The position numbers and the translations under genes are program-made. Shown piece after piece: positions 8,830 through 16,416 of a stretch of DNA of 64,000 nucleotides (the stretch's first letter is position 1; each line of letters starts with the position of its first letter). Source of the stretch: Maricaulis salignorans (GTDB lineage: Bacteria; Pseudomonadota; Alphaproteobacteria; Caulobacterales; Maricaulaceae); the NCBI RefSeq assembly GCF_900103475.1, contig NZ_FNHG01000004.1, positions 1 to 64,000 of the forward strand, in the 5' to 3' direction. Under the pieces are notes generated by a model. It saw only the letters and a list, made by a program, of their open reading frames with translations, was not told the DNA's origin and did not search any database.

Positions 8830-9846
8830 TTGCGTCATACAATCAGCGCCATTCTCGTCCTCGCCGGACTGATCGGTCTCGCCGTCATACTGGCCCTGGC
8901 CCCGCTCTGGCGCGGTTTTGACGCCTTGCGCGAGCTGTGGCCCATCCTGGTGGTCCTGGCGACGCTCGGGGTCCTGTTTCTGCTCGGCAATCGTCACAGA
9001 CAGGTCCGCTGGATCGCACTGGCCGCCCTGCTGGCCATCATCGCGCCGGGCCTTGGTGAAAGCTGGCGCGCGATGCCTGACCCGTTTGCGGCAACCCCCG
9101 CCTCGCCCCGCCCGGGCGAAATCGACCTCGCTATCGGCACCCATAATCTGTGGGGCCGCAATGCTTCCCCCGACGCCGCAGCAAACCTGCTCCCGCCGAT
9201 GGCACCCGATGTGCTCGCTCTTCAGGAGGCGTTCGGGCAAGCGCGCGCCGCTGCCGATGCCATGCAGGCGCAATACGCTTTCGCGGCGCGCTGCCGCTCC
9301 AACCGGCTGCTGAGCAATCTGCCCATTCTTGCATCGGGCTGTGTCGAGACCCCGCCCGAAGTGATGGCTGCGGCGACCATTCCCTGCGACTGGGAAATGC
9401 CGCCCGCCGTCTGGGCCCGCCTGCAATTGCCCGATGGCAGCGAGGCCGTCTTCGTTTCGGTACATCTGACCTGGCCCTTCCCCGGCGCCACCCAGGACTG
9501 CCAGCGCCGCGGCCTGGCGCGGGCGCTGGCGCACTGGCCGCAGGACCGCCTCGTCATAATGGGCGATTTCAACGCCGCCGCCCCGGCCCTCGCGCTCTCC
9601 CGGCTCAGCCGCGATTTCGGCCTGGAACGCCGCTCGATCGGCATCGCCACCTTCCCCGCCGAGGGCCGGTTCGAACAGGCCGGCTGGGGCACGCCGCCCT
9701 TTGCGCCGATGCTGCTGGGGATTGATCATATCTTCGCCGGGGAAGCCTGGCAGACGATCTCGATCCACGCCGGACCGAATACGGGGTCGGATCATCGGCC
9801 CTTGCTGGCGAGGCTGCGGCTGAGGGCGGCGGACGCTCAGCCGTGA
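8830..9846 (+). CDS. Endonuclease/exonuclease/phosphatase family protein with N-terminal membrane segments
   Basis: About 338 residues: two or three N-terminal transmembrane helices (roughly residues 3-75), then an EEP-fold domain with [40 protein letters not shown] and a terminal GIDHIF...[11 protein letters not shown]. These are the metal and catalytic residues of the fold (Asn, Glu, His, DxN, DH). The layout matches a common membrane-tethered EEP family whose substrate may be a nucleic acid or a phosphodiester lipid. The start is uncertain: no ATG fits, and TTG 8830 and TTG 8785 are candidates; I chose 8830. It is divergent from queA. Confidence 0.8.
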   Translation: MRHTISAILVLAGLIGLAVILALAPLWRGFDALRELWPILVVLATLGVLFLLGNRHRQVRWIALAALLAIIAPGLGESWRAMPDPFAATPASPRPGEIDLAIGTHNLWGRNASPDAAANLLPPMAPDVLALQEAFGQARAAADAMQAQYAFAARCRSNRLLSNLPILASGCVETPPEVMAAATIPCDWEMPPAVWARLQLPDGSEAVFVSVHLTWPFPGATQDCQRRGLARALAHWPQDRLVIMGDFNAAAPALALSRLSRDFGLERRSIGIATFPAEGRFEQAGWGTPPFAPMLLGIDHIFAGEAWQTISIHAGPNTGSDHRPLLARLRLRAADAQP

Positions 9847-9996
9847 GAGCAGTTTTCCGGGTCCTGACCATGTCTGCCCTCCCGATCAAACCGCCTCAAT
9901 CAAACGTCATGCTGACGACGGTCAGGCCCCGGTTTCAGCCGTCACGCGAATAGAACAGGCGACAGACTTCATTGCGTCGCCGCTCTATGAACTTGG

Positions 9997-10027
9997 CCCT
10001 GACCGTTGTCAGGGTGACGATATTTTT
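9997..10027 (+). terminator. Possible rho-independent terminator
   Basis: A perfect 7-bp hairpin CCCTGAC-CGTT-GTCAGGG (9997-10014) is followed six bases later by a T run (ATATTTTTG). It is about 150 bases after the EEP gene stop, on its strand. The distance lowers confidence. Confidence 0.4.
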
Positions 10028-10052
10028 GAACTTTTGAGAATTAATTGTCTCA

Positions 10053-10158
10053 AGCTCTTCCCCCGGAGGAGCACAGCGAATTCCGGGGCCTACCACGCGT
10101 TGACCGCCTGGCTGGATTTCCCTCCGGCAGACCCCGGAACACGTCCGGGGAAAAAGCT
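10053..10158. repeat. REP-like intergenic inverted element (type 1)
   Basis: The outer 15 bases AGCTCTTCCCCCGGA (10053-10067) match the reverse complement of the right end (10144-10158) at 13 of 15 positions, and each half holds its own small CCGG-rich hairpin (CCCCGGAGG...TTCCGGGG and CCCCGGAAC...GTCCGGGG). This is the paired-REP layout common in alphaproteobacterial intergenic DNA. It has no coding potential. It lies 39 bases before the covarying palindromic element. Confidence 0.6.
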
Positions 10159-10197
10159 ATGTTGTGTTTAGTCCCGAGTAGGCCCGTGGCCACACCT

Positions 10198-10361
10198 CGC
10201 CCTGAAGCCCATGCCGGGATCCGGCCAGACTGGAATTATCTAGTCAAGGGTGAAACCGCGAAGCGGCGCTACGCGCCCTTGACTAGATAATTCCAGTCTG
10301 GCGCCCTGCTTGGCAAGGATTTCAGGGGTCGATGCGCCCGGCGCGGGCAAGTTTTGAAGGG
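10198..10361. repeat. Palindromic dispersed element, copy A
   Basis: A 164-bp element with a near-identical copy at 12408-12571 in the same orientation (about 147 of 164 positions equal by eye). Its core is a perfect 26-bp inverted repeat, 10225-10250 against 10276-10301, around a 25-nt loop that contains a nested CCGC-GAA-GCGG hairpin. CCTGAA (10201-10206) can also pair with TTCAGG (10321-10326), closing an outer helix. The short frames crossing it are not credible genes. The compensated differences between copies suggest that the folded form matters. Confidence 0.85.
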
Positions 10362-10458
10362 AAGTAATTTTGCAGAAATTTGGACCGAGGGTGATGGTGT
10401 GCGCGCCCGTGCCCGTTATTTGTGGGCAATATGATCTGGACGAGAAATAGAGGTAGCC

Positions 10459-10668
10459 ATGCAGCACGTCATATTTGTGGGCCGGGCATTATTGATCGCC
10501 GCTCTGGTCGGGCTTTTCACCGGGGCGCTTCTCGACCTCCTTCTAGCTTGGACCCAAGACGAGCCGCTTTTGCTCTCCTGGGGCCGCCCATTACTCCTGG
10601 CAGGCATCCTCGTATTTGTCCAAGCGGTGGCGGTGGCTTCTCGGTACATATCCAAGAATAAACAGTAA
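10459..10668 (+). CDS. Small two-helix membrane protein, unknown function
   Basis: A 69-residue protein with two hydrophobic helices (about residues 5-29 and 42-61), an acidic connecting loop (TQDEP) and a basic C-terminal tail (SRYISKNKQ), so the tail is probably cytoplasmic. The ribosome site AGAGG lies 5-9 bases before ATG 10459. It sits alone between the first repeat pair and the convergent propeller gene. I recognise no family. Its codon use and topology make it plausible, but its small size leaves some doubt. Confidence 0.55.
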   Translation: MQHVIFVGRALLIAALVGLFTGALLDLLLAWTQDEPLLLSWGRPLLLAGILVFVQAVAVASRYISKNKQ

Positions 10669-10812
10669 CAGCCGTCTATTGCGACGCGCATCTGTCTGAG
10701 TAGGGAGGACACTCCACCAGCCTTTTGTTGTGCAGGGGGCCTATGCCTCAGACAAGACCATGCGGTCTTGAGAGGCGACCCGCGCCCGCCCCAGGATGCG
10801 CGCGCCCCCTCC
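10669..10812. other. Intergenic region between convergent genes
   Basis: No gene is seen. It contains the inverted repeat CAAGACC-ATGC-GGTCTTG (10754-10770) enclosed by GCCTC/GAGGC, which could form a strong hairpin between the two convergent stops, but there is no T run. Confidence 0.5.
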
Positions 10813-12042
10813 TCAACGCCCCTCCACACTCACCCGCGCAATATGATTGGTCCCGCTCTGATGGATCAGCAGGGCCTCGCCATCGCGGCTGGTGCGCATG
10901 TGGCGCAAGATGCCGGCATGGACCGGGCCTGAAGGGATGGGCCAGCTCTGAAAAGCCTCGGTTTCGGGGTCGAAGCGCACCAGCATGTCGGGCCTCACGC
11001 CGCTTTCATTGTACCAGATCGCGCCATCAAACACGGCGATGGCATAGGGGTGCGAATCCGGACCGCTGGGCGAGGCCCATTCGCGGATATCGCCGGTGGC
11101 CGGTTCGTAGCGGCCGAGCCGTCCCAGTGCCGAATTGACCCACCAGATGATGCCATCGCTATCGATATCGAGGCGGCGCACGGTCGTGCCGGCGTCCGGC
11201 AGCGTGATTTCCTCGACGGCCATCGTGTCCGGATCGACGCGCAGCAGGCAATTGGCGCCATTGCAGGCGACCCAGACCATGCCATCGGCGGCGATCTTCA
11301 CGCCATAGGGGCGCGAGCGTTCGCGCGGGCTGGTGACCAGGCGGACCTCGCCGCTTTGCGGGTCGAGACGGCCGATCATATTGCTGCCCTGGAGCGAGAA
11401 CCAGAGGATGCCATCGGCGTCGAACTCGGCCGTGTGCGGATCGCGCGCAGCCTCGTCGGGCATCGGATACTCGGTGATCTCGCCGGTCGCCGCATCGAAG
11501 CGGCCAATGGTGGCGTTGCGATTGCCGGTATACCAGGCATCACCATCCGGGCCGATCGTCACCGAATGCGGCCGCGCGCCGGCGGGCAGATCGAATTCCT
11601 CCATCGCCCCCGTTTGCGGATCGAGCCGGCCGAGAATATCCAGCCATTGCCCCACCCACCAGATATGGCCATCGGGCCCCTCGACCGGATCGCGCGAACG
11701 CTGCCCCAGGGTCGGCACCTGCCATTCCTCGAAGCGGATGGTGAGCGGCCCGTCGACCGGTGTCGCGGCCCGGTTATCGTTCGGCGGGTAATGTTCCGCC
11801 AGATAGTCGAGGATCTCGGCCTGCATCTCCGGCGCGCCTGACAGATCCACCATGGTCGAGGTCAGCGCGCGCCAGTCATCGCGGGTATAGCCGGAGCTAC
11901 GCTCGACCGTGCTGATCGCATGACAGGCCGCGCAGACGGATTCGACGGTGTCGCGGGCATGGCTGTCCGTTTGCGCGAAGGCTGCAGCGGGATAGCAAAG
12001 CGCGGCGGCGAGGATGAGAGCGGGAAGCGTGTGGCGCGGCAT
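10813..12042 (-). CDS. Exported cytochrome c / virginiamycin-B-lyase-like beta-propeller protein
   Basis: This 409-residue protein has a cleavable signal peptide (residues 1-23, ending AAAFAQ), one haem-binding CAACH motif at residues 37-41 with a small cytochrome c-like region to about 90, then a seven-bladed propeller of repeats such as GPDGHIWWVG, GPDGDAWYTGN, DADGILWFSL and AADGMVWVACN. The propeller matches the Vgb/streptogramin-lyase-like family (COG4257), most members of which are not antibiotic lyases. A periplasmic redox role is inferred from the haem site. ATG 12042 is chosen because it directly starts the signal peptide. The gene lies between the two palindromic repeat copies. Confidence 0.8.
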   Translation of the reverse strand: MPRHTLPALILAAALCYPAAAFAQTDSHARDTVESVCAACHAISTVERSSGYTRDDWRALTSTMVDLSGAPEMQAEILDYLAEHYPPNDNRAATPVDGPLTIRFEEWQVPTLGQRSRDPVEGPDGHIWWVGQWLDILGRLDPQTGAMEEFDLPAGARPHSVTIGPDGDAWYTGNRNATIGRFDAATGEITEYPMPDEAARDPHTAEFDADGILWFSLQGSNMIGRLDPQSGEVRLVTSPRERSRPYGVKIAADGMVWVACNGANCLLRVDPDTMAVEEITLPDAGTTVRRLDIDSDGIIWWVNSALGRLGRYEPATGDIREWASPSGPDSHPYAIAVFDGAIWYNESGVRPDMLVRFDPETEAFQSWPIPSGPVHAGILRHMRTSRDGEALLIHQSGTNHIARVSVEGR

Positions 12043-12186
12043 GTCAGGGCTTTCGGCGGTGGCATGATCGGGGCAGTGTAGCGGGGAAGTTTGGTTTGGG
12101 GGAGGGAAAACGGCGATGCGGTATCGCCAGCGGCGGCGACCGCCCTGGCAAGCGCAACGAACGCCACCTCCCAACAAGAACAACAC

Positions 12187-12362
12187 ATGTCATCCCTGAC
12201 GGATGCCCCGCAAAAGCGGGGCGCAGATCAGGGACCCAGAACCTCCATCGCGACTCCAGCTTGATGAGTTCAGCCAATCGCGCAAGCCACATGCGTCGGG
12301 CGTCTGGGTCCCTGATCTCCGCCCGGATCGCTGGCGCGTCCGGGCATCCGTCAGGGATGACA
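12187..12362. repeat. MITE/REP-like element with long imperfect terminal inverted repeats
   Basis: The left arm (12187-12239, starting TGTCATCCCTGACGGATGCC and ending CAGATCAGGGACCCAGA) and the reverse complement of the right arm (12303-12362) share their outer 21 bases exactly and their inner 17 bases nearly exactly, with a variable hairpin in the middle of each. The 63-bp centre has no gene. A non-autonomous element or a paired REP (BIME) is the best reading. Confidence 0.7.
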
Positions 12363-12407
12363 ACGCGTGGTGATTTGAGGTGAGAGGCCCCACGCAGGGC
12401 CAGAGCC

Positions 12408-12571
12408 CGCCCTGAAAACCATGCCGGGATCCGGCCAGACTGGACTTGTCTCGTCAAGGGTGAAACCGCGAAGCGGCGCTGCGCGCCCTTGACGAGACAA
12501 GTCCAGTCTGGCGCCCTGCTTGGCAAGGGCTTCAGGGATCGCTCTGCCCGGCGCGGGCGTGTTTTGAAGGG
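12408..12571. repeat. Palindromic dispersed element, copy B
   Basis: The second copy of the 164-bp element at 10198-10361, same orientation. Its 26-bp arms (12435-12460 and 12486-12511) are again perfectly complementary even though three bases differ from copy A in each arm; every change in one arm is matched in the other. The loop differs at one base. It begins 45 bases after the inverted element ending at 12362, mirroring the arrangement of copy A. Confidence 0.85.
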
Positions 12572-12671
12572 GCCTAATCGTCATCGAGATTTGGCCGCGA
12601 AAAGAGGAGGAGCGTCGTTTCCCATGTGCGGCGCAGGGCATCCACCGCACTACGCTCGCCCCCCAGCGAAC

Positions 12672-12704
12672 AAAAAGCCGCGACACCCCCAGGGCATCGC
12701 GGCT
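12672..12704 (-). terminator. Rho-independent terminator of the ppi operon
   Basis: On the minus strand AGCCGCGA (12704-12697) pairs with TCGCGGCT (12683-12676) around a 13-nt loop and is followed by a TTTTTG run. It lies 27 bases after the cyclophilin stop codon. Confidence 0.8.
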
Positions 12705-12730
12705 CTTCAATTCAGCACATCCGCCGGGGC

Positions 12731-13183
12731 CTAAACCTCAACGATGCTCGCCTTGACGATCTTGCCAGGCTTTGCCGGTGGCTCGCCCTTGGGGATGGCG
12801 TCGACATGGTCCATGCCGTCGATCACTTCGCCCCAGACCGTGTACTGGTTGTCGAGATAGGGCACGGCATCCAGGCAGATGAAGAACTGGCTGTCGCCGC
12901 TGTTCGGGTCGGATGCGCGCGCCATCGACATGGTGCCGCGGACGTGTTTTTCGGCATTGAATTCAGCCGGGATCTTGGTGCCCGATCCGCCCATGCCATT
13001 GCCGTCCGGGCAACCGCCCTGGGCGACGAAACCGTCGATCACGCGGTGAAAGGTCAGACCGTCATAAAAGCCGGACTTCACCAGTTCGGTGATGCGGGCG
13101 ACATGTTTGGGCGCCAGGTCGGGACGCAGTTTGATCGTCACGTCGCCACCCTCGAGGGTGAATACGAGTTGTTCTTCAGCCAT
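12731..13183 (-). CDS. ppiB: Peptidyl-prolyl cis-trans isomerase, cyclophilin type (cytoplasmic)
   Basis: A 150-residue single-domain cyclophilin without a signal peptide. It catalyses proline isomerisation in protein folding. Diagnostic segments are FYDGLTFHRVIDGFVAQGG (catalytic Arg), GTMSMARASDPNSGDSQFFI and a YTVWGEVIDGMD C-terminal part. ATG 13183 is preferred over an upstream in-frame start because GGAGT sits 6 bases before it; this ribosome site overlaps the stop codon of the upstream cyclophilin, so the two are coupled. Confidence 0.93.
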   Translation of the reverse strand: MAEEQLVFTLEGGDVTIKLRPDLAPKHVARITELVKSGFYDGLTFHRVIDGFVAQGGCPDGNGMGGSGTKIPAEFNAEKHVRGTMSMARASDPNSGDSQFFICLDAVPYLDNQYTVWGEVIDGMDHVDAIPKGEPPAKPGKIVKASIVEV

Positions 13184-13188
13184 TGAAT

Positions 13189-14139
13189 TTACTCCAGAAT
13201 TCGTGTCGGCACGGGAATTTCGCAAACATCCGGCAGAGCGCCGGCGGCATTGCGCAGTGAATCGAGATAGGCGGTGAAGGCGGCACTCTCGGTGTCGATC
13301 ACCTGGACATGGGTGCGCTCGGCCTCGGGCAGGTCGGCGGCGACGCGCATGGAATCAATCGTGTCCGGCACGAAGCCCGGATCCTGACCCAGCGTGCCGA
13401 GGCGCAGGGCGTCAACCGCCTCCTGGCCAGCGCGCACGCGGCCCCACACCGTATAGATCGTGTTGAGGTGCTCGGCATTGCCGCGCGTGATGTAGAACTG
13501 GCTGCCGGCGCTGTTGGGATCATTGGTCCGCGCCATGGCGGCGGCGCCGGTGCAATGCAGGAGCCAGCTATTGATCATGCCATCGCCGGTCAGGGCCGCG
13601 GCGGCCAGCGTCTGGGTGCCGGCCGGGAAGCCGTTCCAGAAACCGGCGCGGGCTGAACGTGGATTGGCATCGCGATTGATCATCCGGTCCTGCAATTCGC
13701 TGACCGGCAATTCGGCGCCGCGGCGCACCGTGAATTCCGAGTTCATCGAGGGCAGTTCGCTGCGGTGATTGGGATTGGCGCGCGAGCCGCCGCCTTGGGC
13801 CATGAAGCCGTCGAGCACGCGGTGCCAGACGAGGAAATCATAGAATTGCGCCCGCGCCAGCGTCTTCATGCGCTCGACATGGGTCGGCGCGAATTCCGGG
13901 GCCAGCTCGACGACAACGCGGCCATGCGGCGTCTCGATATAGAGCGTGTTTTCCGGGTCGAGATCGCGCCAGGCGTCCTCGGGGAAATCATAGGCGACAG
14001 CACCGCCGCCCAGGGTCTCGTCCTGGACGAGTGTGGTGATGGCTGGATCGGATGTCTGCGGGGTCTCGGCTTCGCGCGCACAGGCAGCAGCGGTCAGCCC
14101 CATAGCCAGGACAAGGGAGAGTGAGAGATGCTTGATCAC
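13189..14139 (-). CDS. Peptidyl-prolyl cis-trans isomerase, cyclophilin-type lipoprotein
   Basis: A 316-residue cyclophilin with a lipoprotein signal (LTAAACAR), so it is expected in the periplasm facing the membrane. The core motifs are FYDFLVWHRVLDGFMAQGG (catalytic Arg near residue 115) and MARTNDPNSAGSQFYIT. It differs from the 150-residue ppiB product by an insertion of about 60 residues between these motifs and by a C-terminal extension of about 60 residues after the YTVWGRV strand. It overlaps coaD by 4 bases and is followed at 5 bases by ppiB. Confidence 0.9.
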   Translation of the reverse strand: MIKHLSLSLVLAMGLTAAACAREAETPQTSDPAITTLVQDETLGGGAVAYDFPEDAWRDLDPENTLYIETPHGRVVVELAPEFAPTHVERMKTLARAQFYDFLVWHRVLDGFMAQGGGSRANPNHRSELPSMNSEFTVRRGAELPVSELQDRMINRDANPRSARAGFWNGFPAGTQTLAAAALTGDGMINSWLLHCTGAAAMARTNDPNSAGSQFYITRGNAEHLNTIYTVWGRVRAGQEAVDALRLGTLGQDPGFVPDTIDSMRVAADLPEAERTHVQVIDTESAAFTAYLDSLRNAAGALPDVCEIPVPTRILE

Positions 14140-14624
14140 GCGAGACGCTCCTTCAAACGGGCCTTGATGGCCGCCGGCACAAACGCCGAAACTTCACCGC
14201 CGAGCGAAGCAATTTCCTTCACGAGGCGGGATGAAATGGCCTGGTGGCGTGGGTCCGCCATCAGGAAGACGGTCTCGATATCATCATTGAGCTGCTGATT
14301 CATCGCCACCATCTGGAATTCATATTCGAAATCGGACACGGCACGCAGTCCGCGTACAATCGATTGCGCCCCGACCTGTTCGGCGAAATGCATCAACAGG
14401 CCTTCAAAGGGCATGACCTCGATCACCGCATGGTCCGAGAATTGGGCCGCCTGCGAGCGCACCATGGCGACGCGCTCTTCAAGCGTGAAGAGGGGCTGTT
14501 TGGCGGCGTTGATCGCGACACCGATGATCAGGCGATCAACCAGTTTCACCGCCCGTCCGATAATATCGAGATGGCCATTGGTGAGCGGGTCGAAAGTACC
14601 TGGATACAGCGCGGTTCGGGTCAT
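14136..14624 (-). CDS. coaD: Phosphopantetheine adenylyltransferase
   Basis: A 162-residue enzyme of coenzyme A synthesis that joins AMP from ATP to 4'-phosphopantetheine. The nucleotidyltransferase motif ALYPGTFDPLTNGHLDII (TxGH) is at residues 5-22, and the C-terminal AISSRLVKEIASLGG motif (ISSxxVRE type) is present. Length matches the family. ATG 14624 begins directly before the conserved strand. It is the first gene of coaD, cyclophilin lipoprotein, ppiB, all overlapping or closely spaced. Confidence 0.96.
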   Translation of the reverse strand: MTRTALYPGTFDPLTNGHLDIIGRAVKLVDRLIIGVAINAAKQPLFTLEERVAMVRSQAAQFSDHAVIEVMPFEGLLMHFAEQVGAQSIVRGLRAVSDFEYEFQMVAMNQQLNDDIETVFLMADPRHQAISSRLVKEIASLGGEVSAFVPAAIKARLKERLA

Positions 14625-14928
14625 GAAAATCAACTCTCCCGGCAACGGCAATCTGCCCGCAGCATTCACCAACTCATCGCCTATTAGCGTGTTTGGCCGG
14701 GATTTTAAACGCCTGAAGCTGCAAGCCGGCCACAAAGCGCGCCTGCGTCCGTCGAAAAATACAGCGCGTGTCCGGGCAGGCGGGCCGCATCGGCGCGACG
14801 AATGACGGCTGGATACGACCGGCGCCGGTGCACGCCGCCTTCGTCGCATAAGCGGCCCGACGCGGTTTGAAACCGGTCTCGGCACGGGTAAATATGGTGT
14901 CGTCTGCCTTGCCCGTCCGGAGGATCCG
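14625..14928. other. Divergent intergenic region
   Basis: 304 bases between divergent coaD and the TPR-sulfotransferase gene. I see no gene or strong hairpin. The end carries CGGAGGATCCG just before ATG 14929, the ribosome site of the sulfotransferase. Promoters for both directions must lie here. Confidence 0.5.
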
Positions 14929-16380
14929 ATGGCCACGCCCGGTGAGTTACGCAACCAGGCCATCGCCGCCCTGAAGGCCCGCGACCGGCCGGCCTGTCTC
15001 GCAGCGCTCACCCGTCTGAACGCGCTGGAATCGGATACCGCCCTGCCCTGGCAGGCGCTGGCGCGGATGGCTGATGCGCTCAATGCCTGCGACCTCGCCC
15101 AGACCCTGTCCGCCCGGGCGCTGGCGCAGGGCCCGGGGCAACTCGCCGACCACCTCACCCATCTCGCCCTGATGGCGAAATGCGGCCAGGTCGAGCCCGC
15201 CCTCGACCGCGCGCGGGCGCTCAGGCCCGCCCATGGCGACCCGCCATCGCTCAATCACCTCATCGGAGTCCTGGCGGCACAAATGGGCGAGAATGACGCC
15301 GCGATCGAGGCGCTGCGGGCGGCGCTCGAGCAGGCTCCGCTGAGCGGTGCCAGCTGGATCATCCTGGTCTCGGCAAAACCCGTCACCGCGGATGATGCCG
15401 ACTACAGGCGACTGGCATCACTGCGTCCAGACTTCGCCGGCCAGCCGCCGGAAGTTCACGCCAGCCTGCTCTTCGCGCTCGCCAAATGCCGGCATGATAT
15501 CGGCGCCCATGATGACGCATTCCGCGATTATCAAGCGGGCGCAGCGATCATGCAGACCTTGCGGCCCTGCCAGAGCGGGGCGGCATCCGCGCTCGCGCGT
15601 CAGGTGATCCATGAATTTGACCGCGCCGAAACGGGGCTGAGGCCGAGCCAATGCCGGTCCGATCGCCCGATCCTCGTTACCGGCTTGCCGCGCTCGGGAA
15701 CCACACTGGTCGAACAGATACTGACATCACATCCCGCCATCAGCGGCGGCGGCGAGCTCAACCTGCTTTCCGCCGCACTCGCGCCGGTTGGCCAGCTTTC
15801 GATGGCGGCAGCGCGCCGTTTCGAAGCGGCGGACCGGGGCGGCTGGACCGGGATCGGCAACACCTATCTGGACATGCTCACCGCACGCTTTGGCCCTGAA
15901 GGGCGGATTGTCGACAAGAGCCTGAACACGGCACCGATGACGGGATTGATCCGCCACGTCCTGCCCGATGCACCGATCATCTGGATCCGGCGCACCCCGG
16001 AGGACGCGGCCCTCTCCTGCTTTCGGACCTGGTTCAGCCAGGGCATGGAGTGGAGCTGGTCACTGACCGATATCGCGGCGAAGTTTCGGGCCGAGGACCG
16101 GCTCTATCACCACTGGGCCGGCCTGTATGGCGAGGCCATTCTGACGGTGGAATATGAGGCCCTGATCGCCGAGCCCGCCGCCCAGATCGCGCGCATGCTC
16201 GCCCATTGCAAACTCGATGCGCATCCCGGTCTCGAGGCGTTTCATCAGACCCGGCGCGCCGTCACGACCGCATCACGGGCACAGGTCCGCCAGGCCCTGC
16301 ATGCGGGCTCCATCGGCAGCGCCCGGCATTATCGCCAGCAGATGGAGGTTTTCCGGACCGCCTATCGAGGCGATCGGTGA
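14929..16380 (+). CDS. TPR-domain sulfotransferase family protein
   Basis: A 483-residue protein with tetratricopeptide-like helical repeats in residues 1-220 and a C-terminal PAPS-dependent sulfotransferase domain. The 5'-phosphosulfate loop is LPRSGTTLVEQILTSHP near residues 249-265, followed by GGELNLL and a second nucleotide-binding segment, IIWIRRTPEDAALSCFRTWF. No signal peptide is present, so it should act in the cytoplasm, probably on a glycan, lipid head group or peptide. The acceptor is unknown. It sits between gyrA and coaD, where I would not expect it in related genomes. Confidence 0.88.
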   Translation: MATPGELRNQAIAALKARDRPACLAALTRLNALESDTALPWQALARMADALNACDLAQTLSARALAQGPGQLADHLTHLALMAKCGQVEPALDRARALRPAHGDPPSLNHLIGVLAAQMGENDAAIEALRAALEQAPLSGASWIILVSAKPVTADDADYRRLASLRPDFAGQPPEVHASLLFALAKCRHDIGAHDDAFRDYQAGAAIMQTLRPCQSGAASALARQVIHEFDRAETGLRPSQCRSDRPILVTGLPRSGTTLVEQILTSHPAISGGGELNLLSAALAPVGQLSMAAARRFEAADRGGWTGIGNTYLDMLTARFGPEGRIVDKSLNTAPMTGLIRHVLPDAPIIWIRRTPEDAALSCFRTWFSQGMEWSWSLTDIAAKFRAEDRLYHHWAGLYGEAILTVEYEALIAEPAAQIARMLAHCKLDAHPGLEAFHQTRRAVTTASRAQVRQALHAGSIGSARHYRQQMEVFRTAYRGDR

Positions 16381-16410
16381 GCCCGCCAAATCCGGCAGGC
16401 TCACCGATCG
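16371..16410. terminator. Hairpin between convergent sulfotransferase gene and gyrA
   Basis: A perfect 13-bp inverted repeat, CGATCGGTGAGCC (16371-16383) with GGCTCACCGATCG (16398-16410), encloses a smaller GC-rich pairing. It includes the stop codon of the plus-strand gene and ends 6 bases before the gyrA stop. No long T run is present, so bidirectional termination is likely but not certain. Confidence 0.6.
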
Positions 16411-16416
16411 CATTGA

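Noticed and set aside
8746-9795. Long upstream extension of the queA frame
   Set aside because: QueA homology starts at 8745; the extension only reads the complement of the EEP gene in GC-rich DNA.
10240-10467. Open frame on the minus strand through palindromic element A (and its counterpart at 12351-12710), with shared peptide pieces such as LAKQGARL and APLRGFTLD
   Set aside because: The shared peptide is a by-product of the DNA repeat. Differences between copies change amino acids but preserve stem pairing, and there is no ribosome site.
10422-10661. 79-codon frame overlapping the small two-helix membrane protein gene
   Set aside because: The 69-codon frame at 10459 has a ribosome site and two clean membrane helices; the other has neither.
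10754-10770. CAAGACC-ATGC-GGTCTTG hairpin as a terminator
   Set aside because: There is no T run on either side; it is reported only as a note on the intergenic region.
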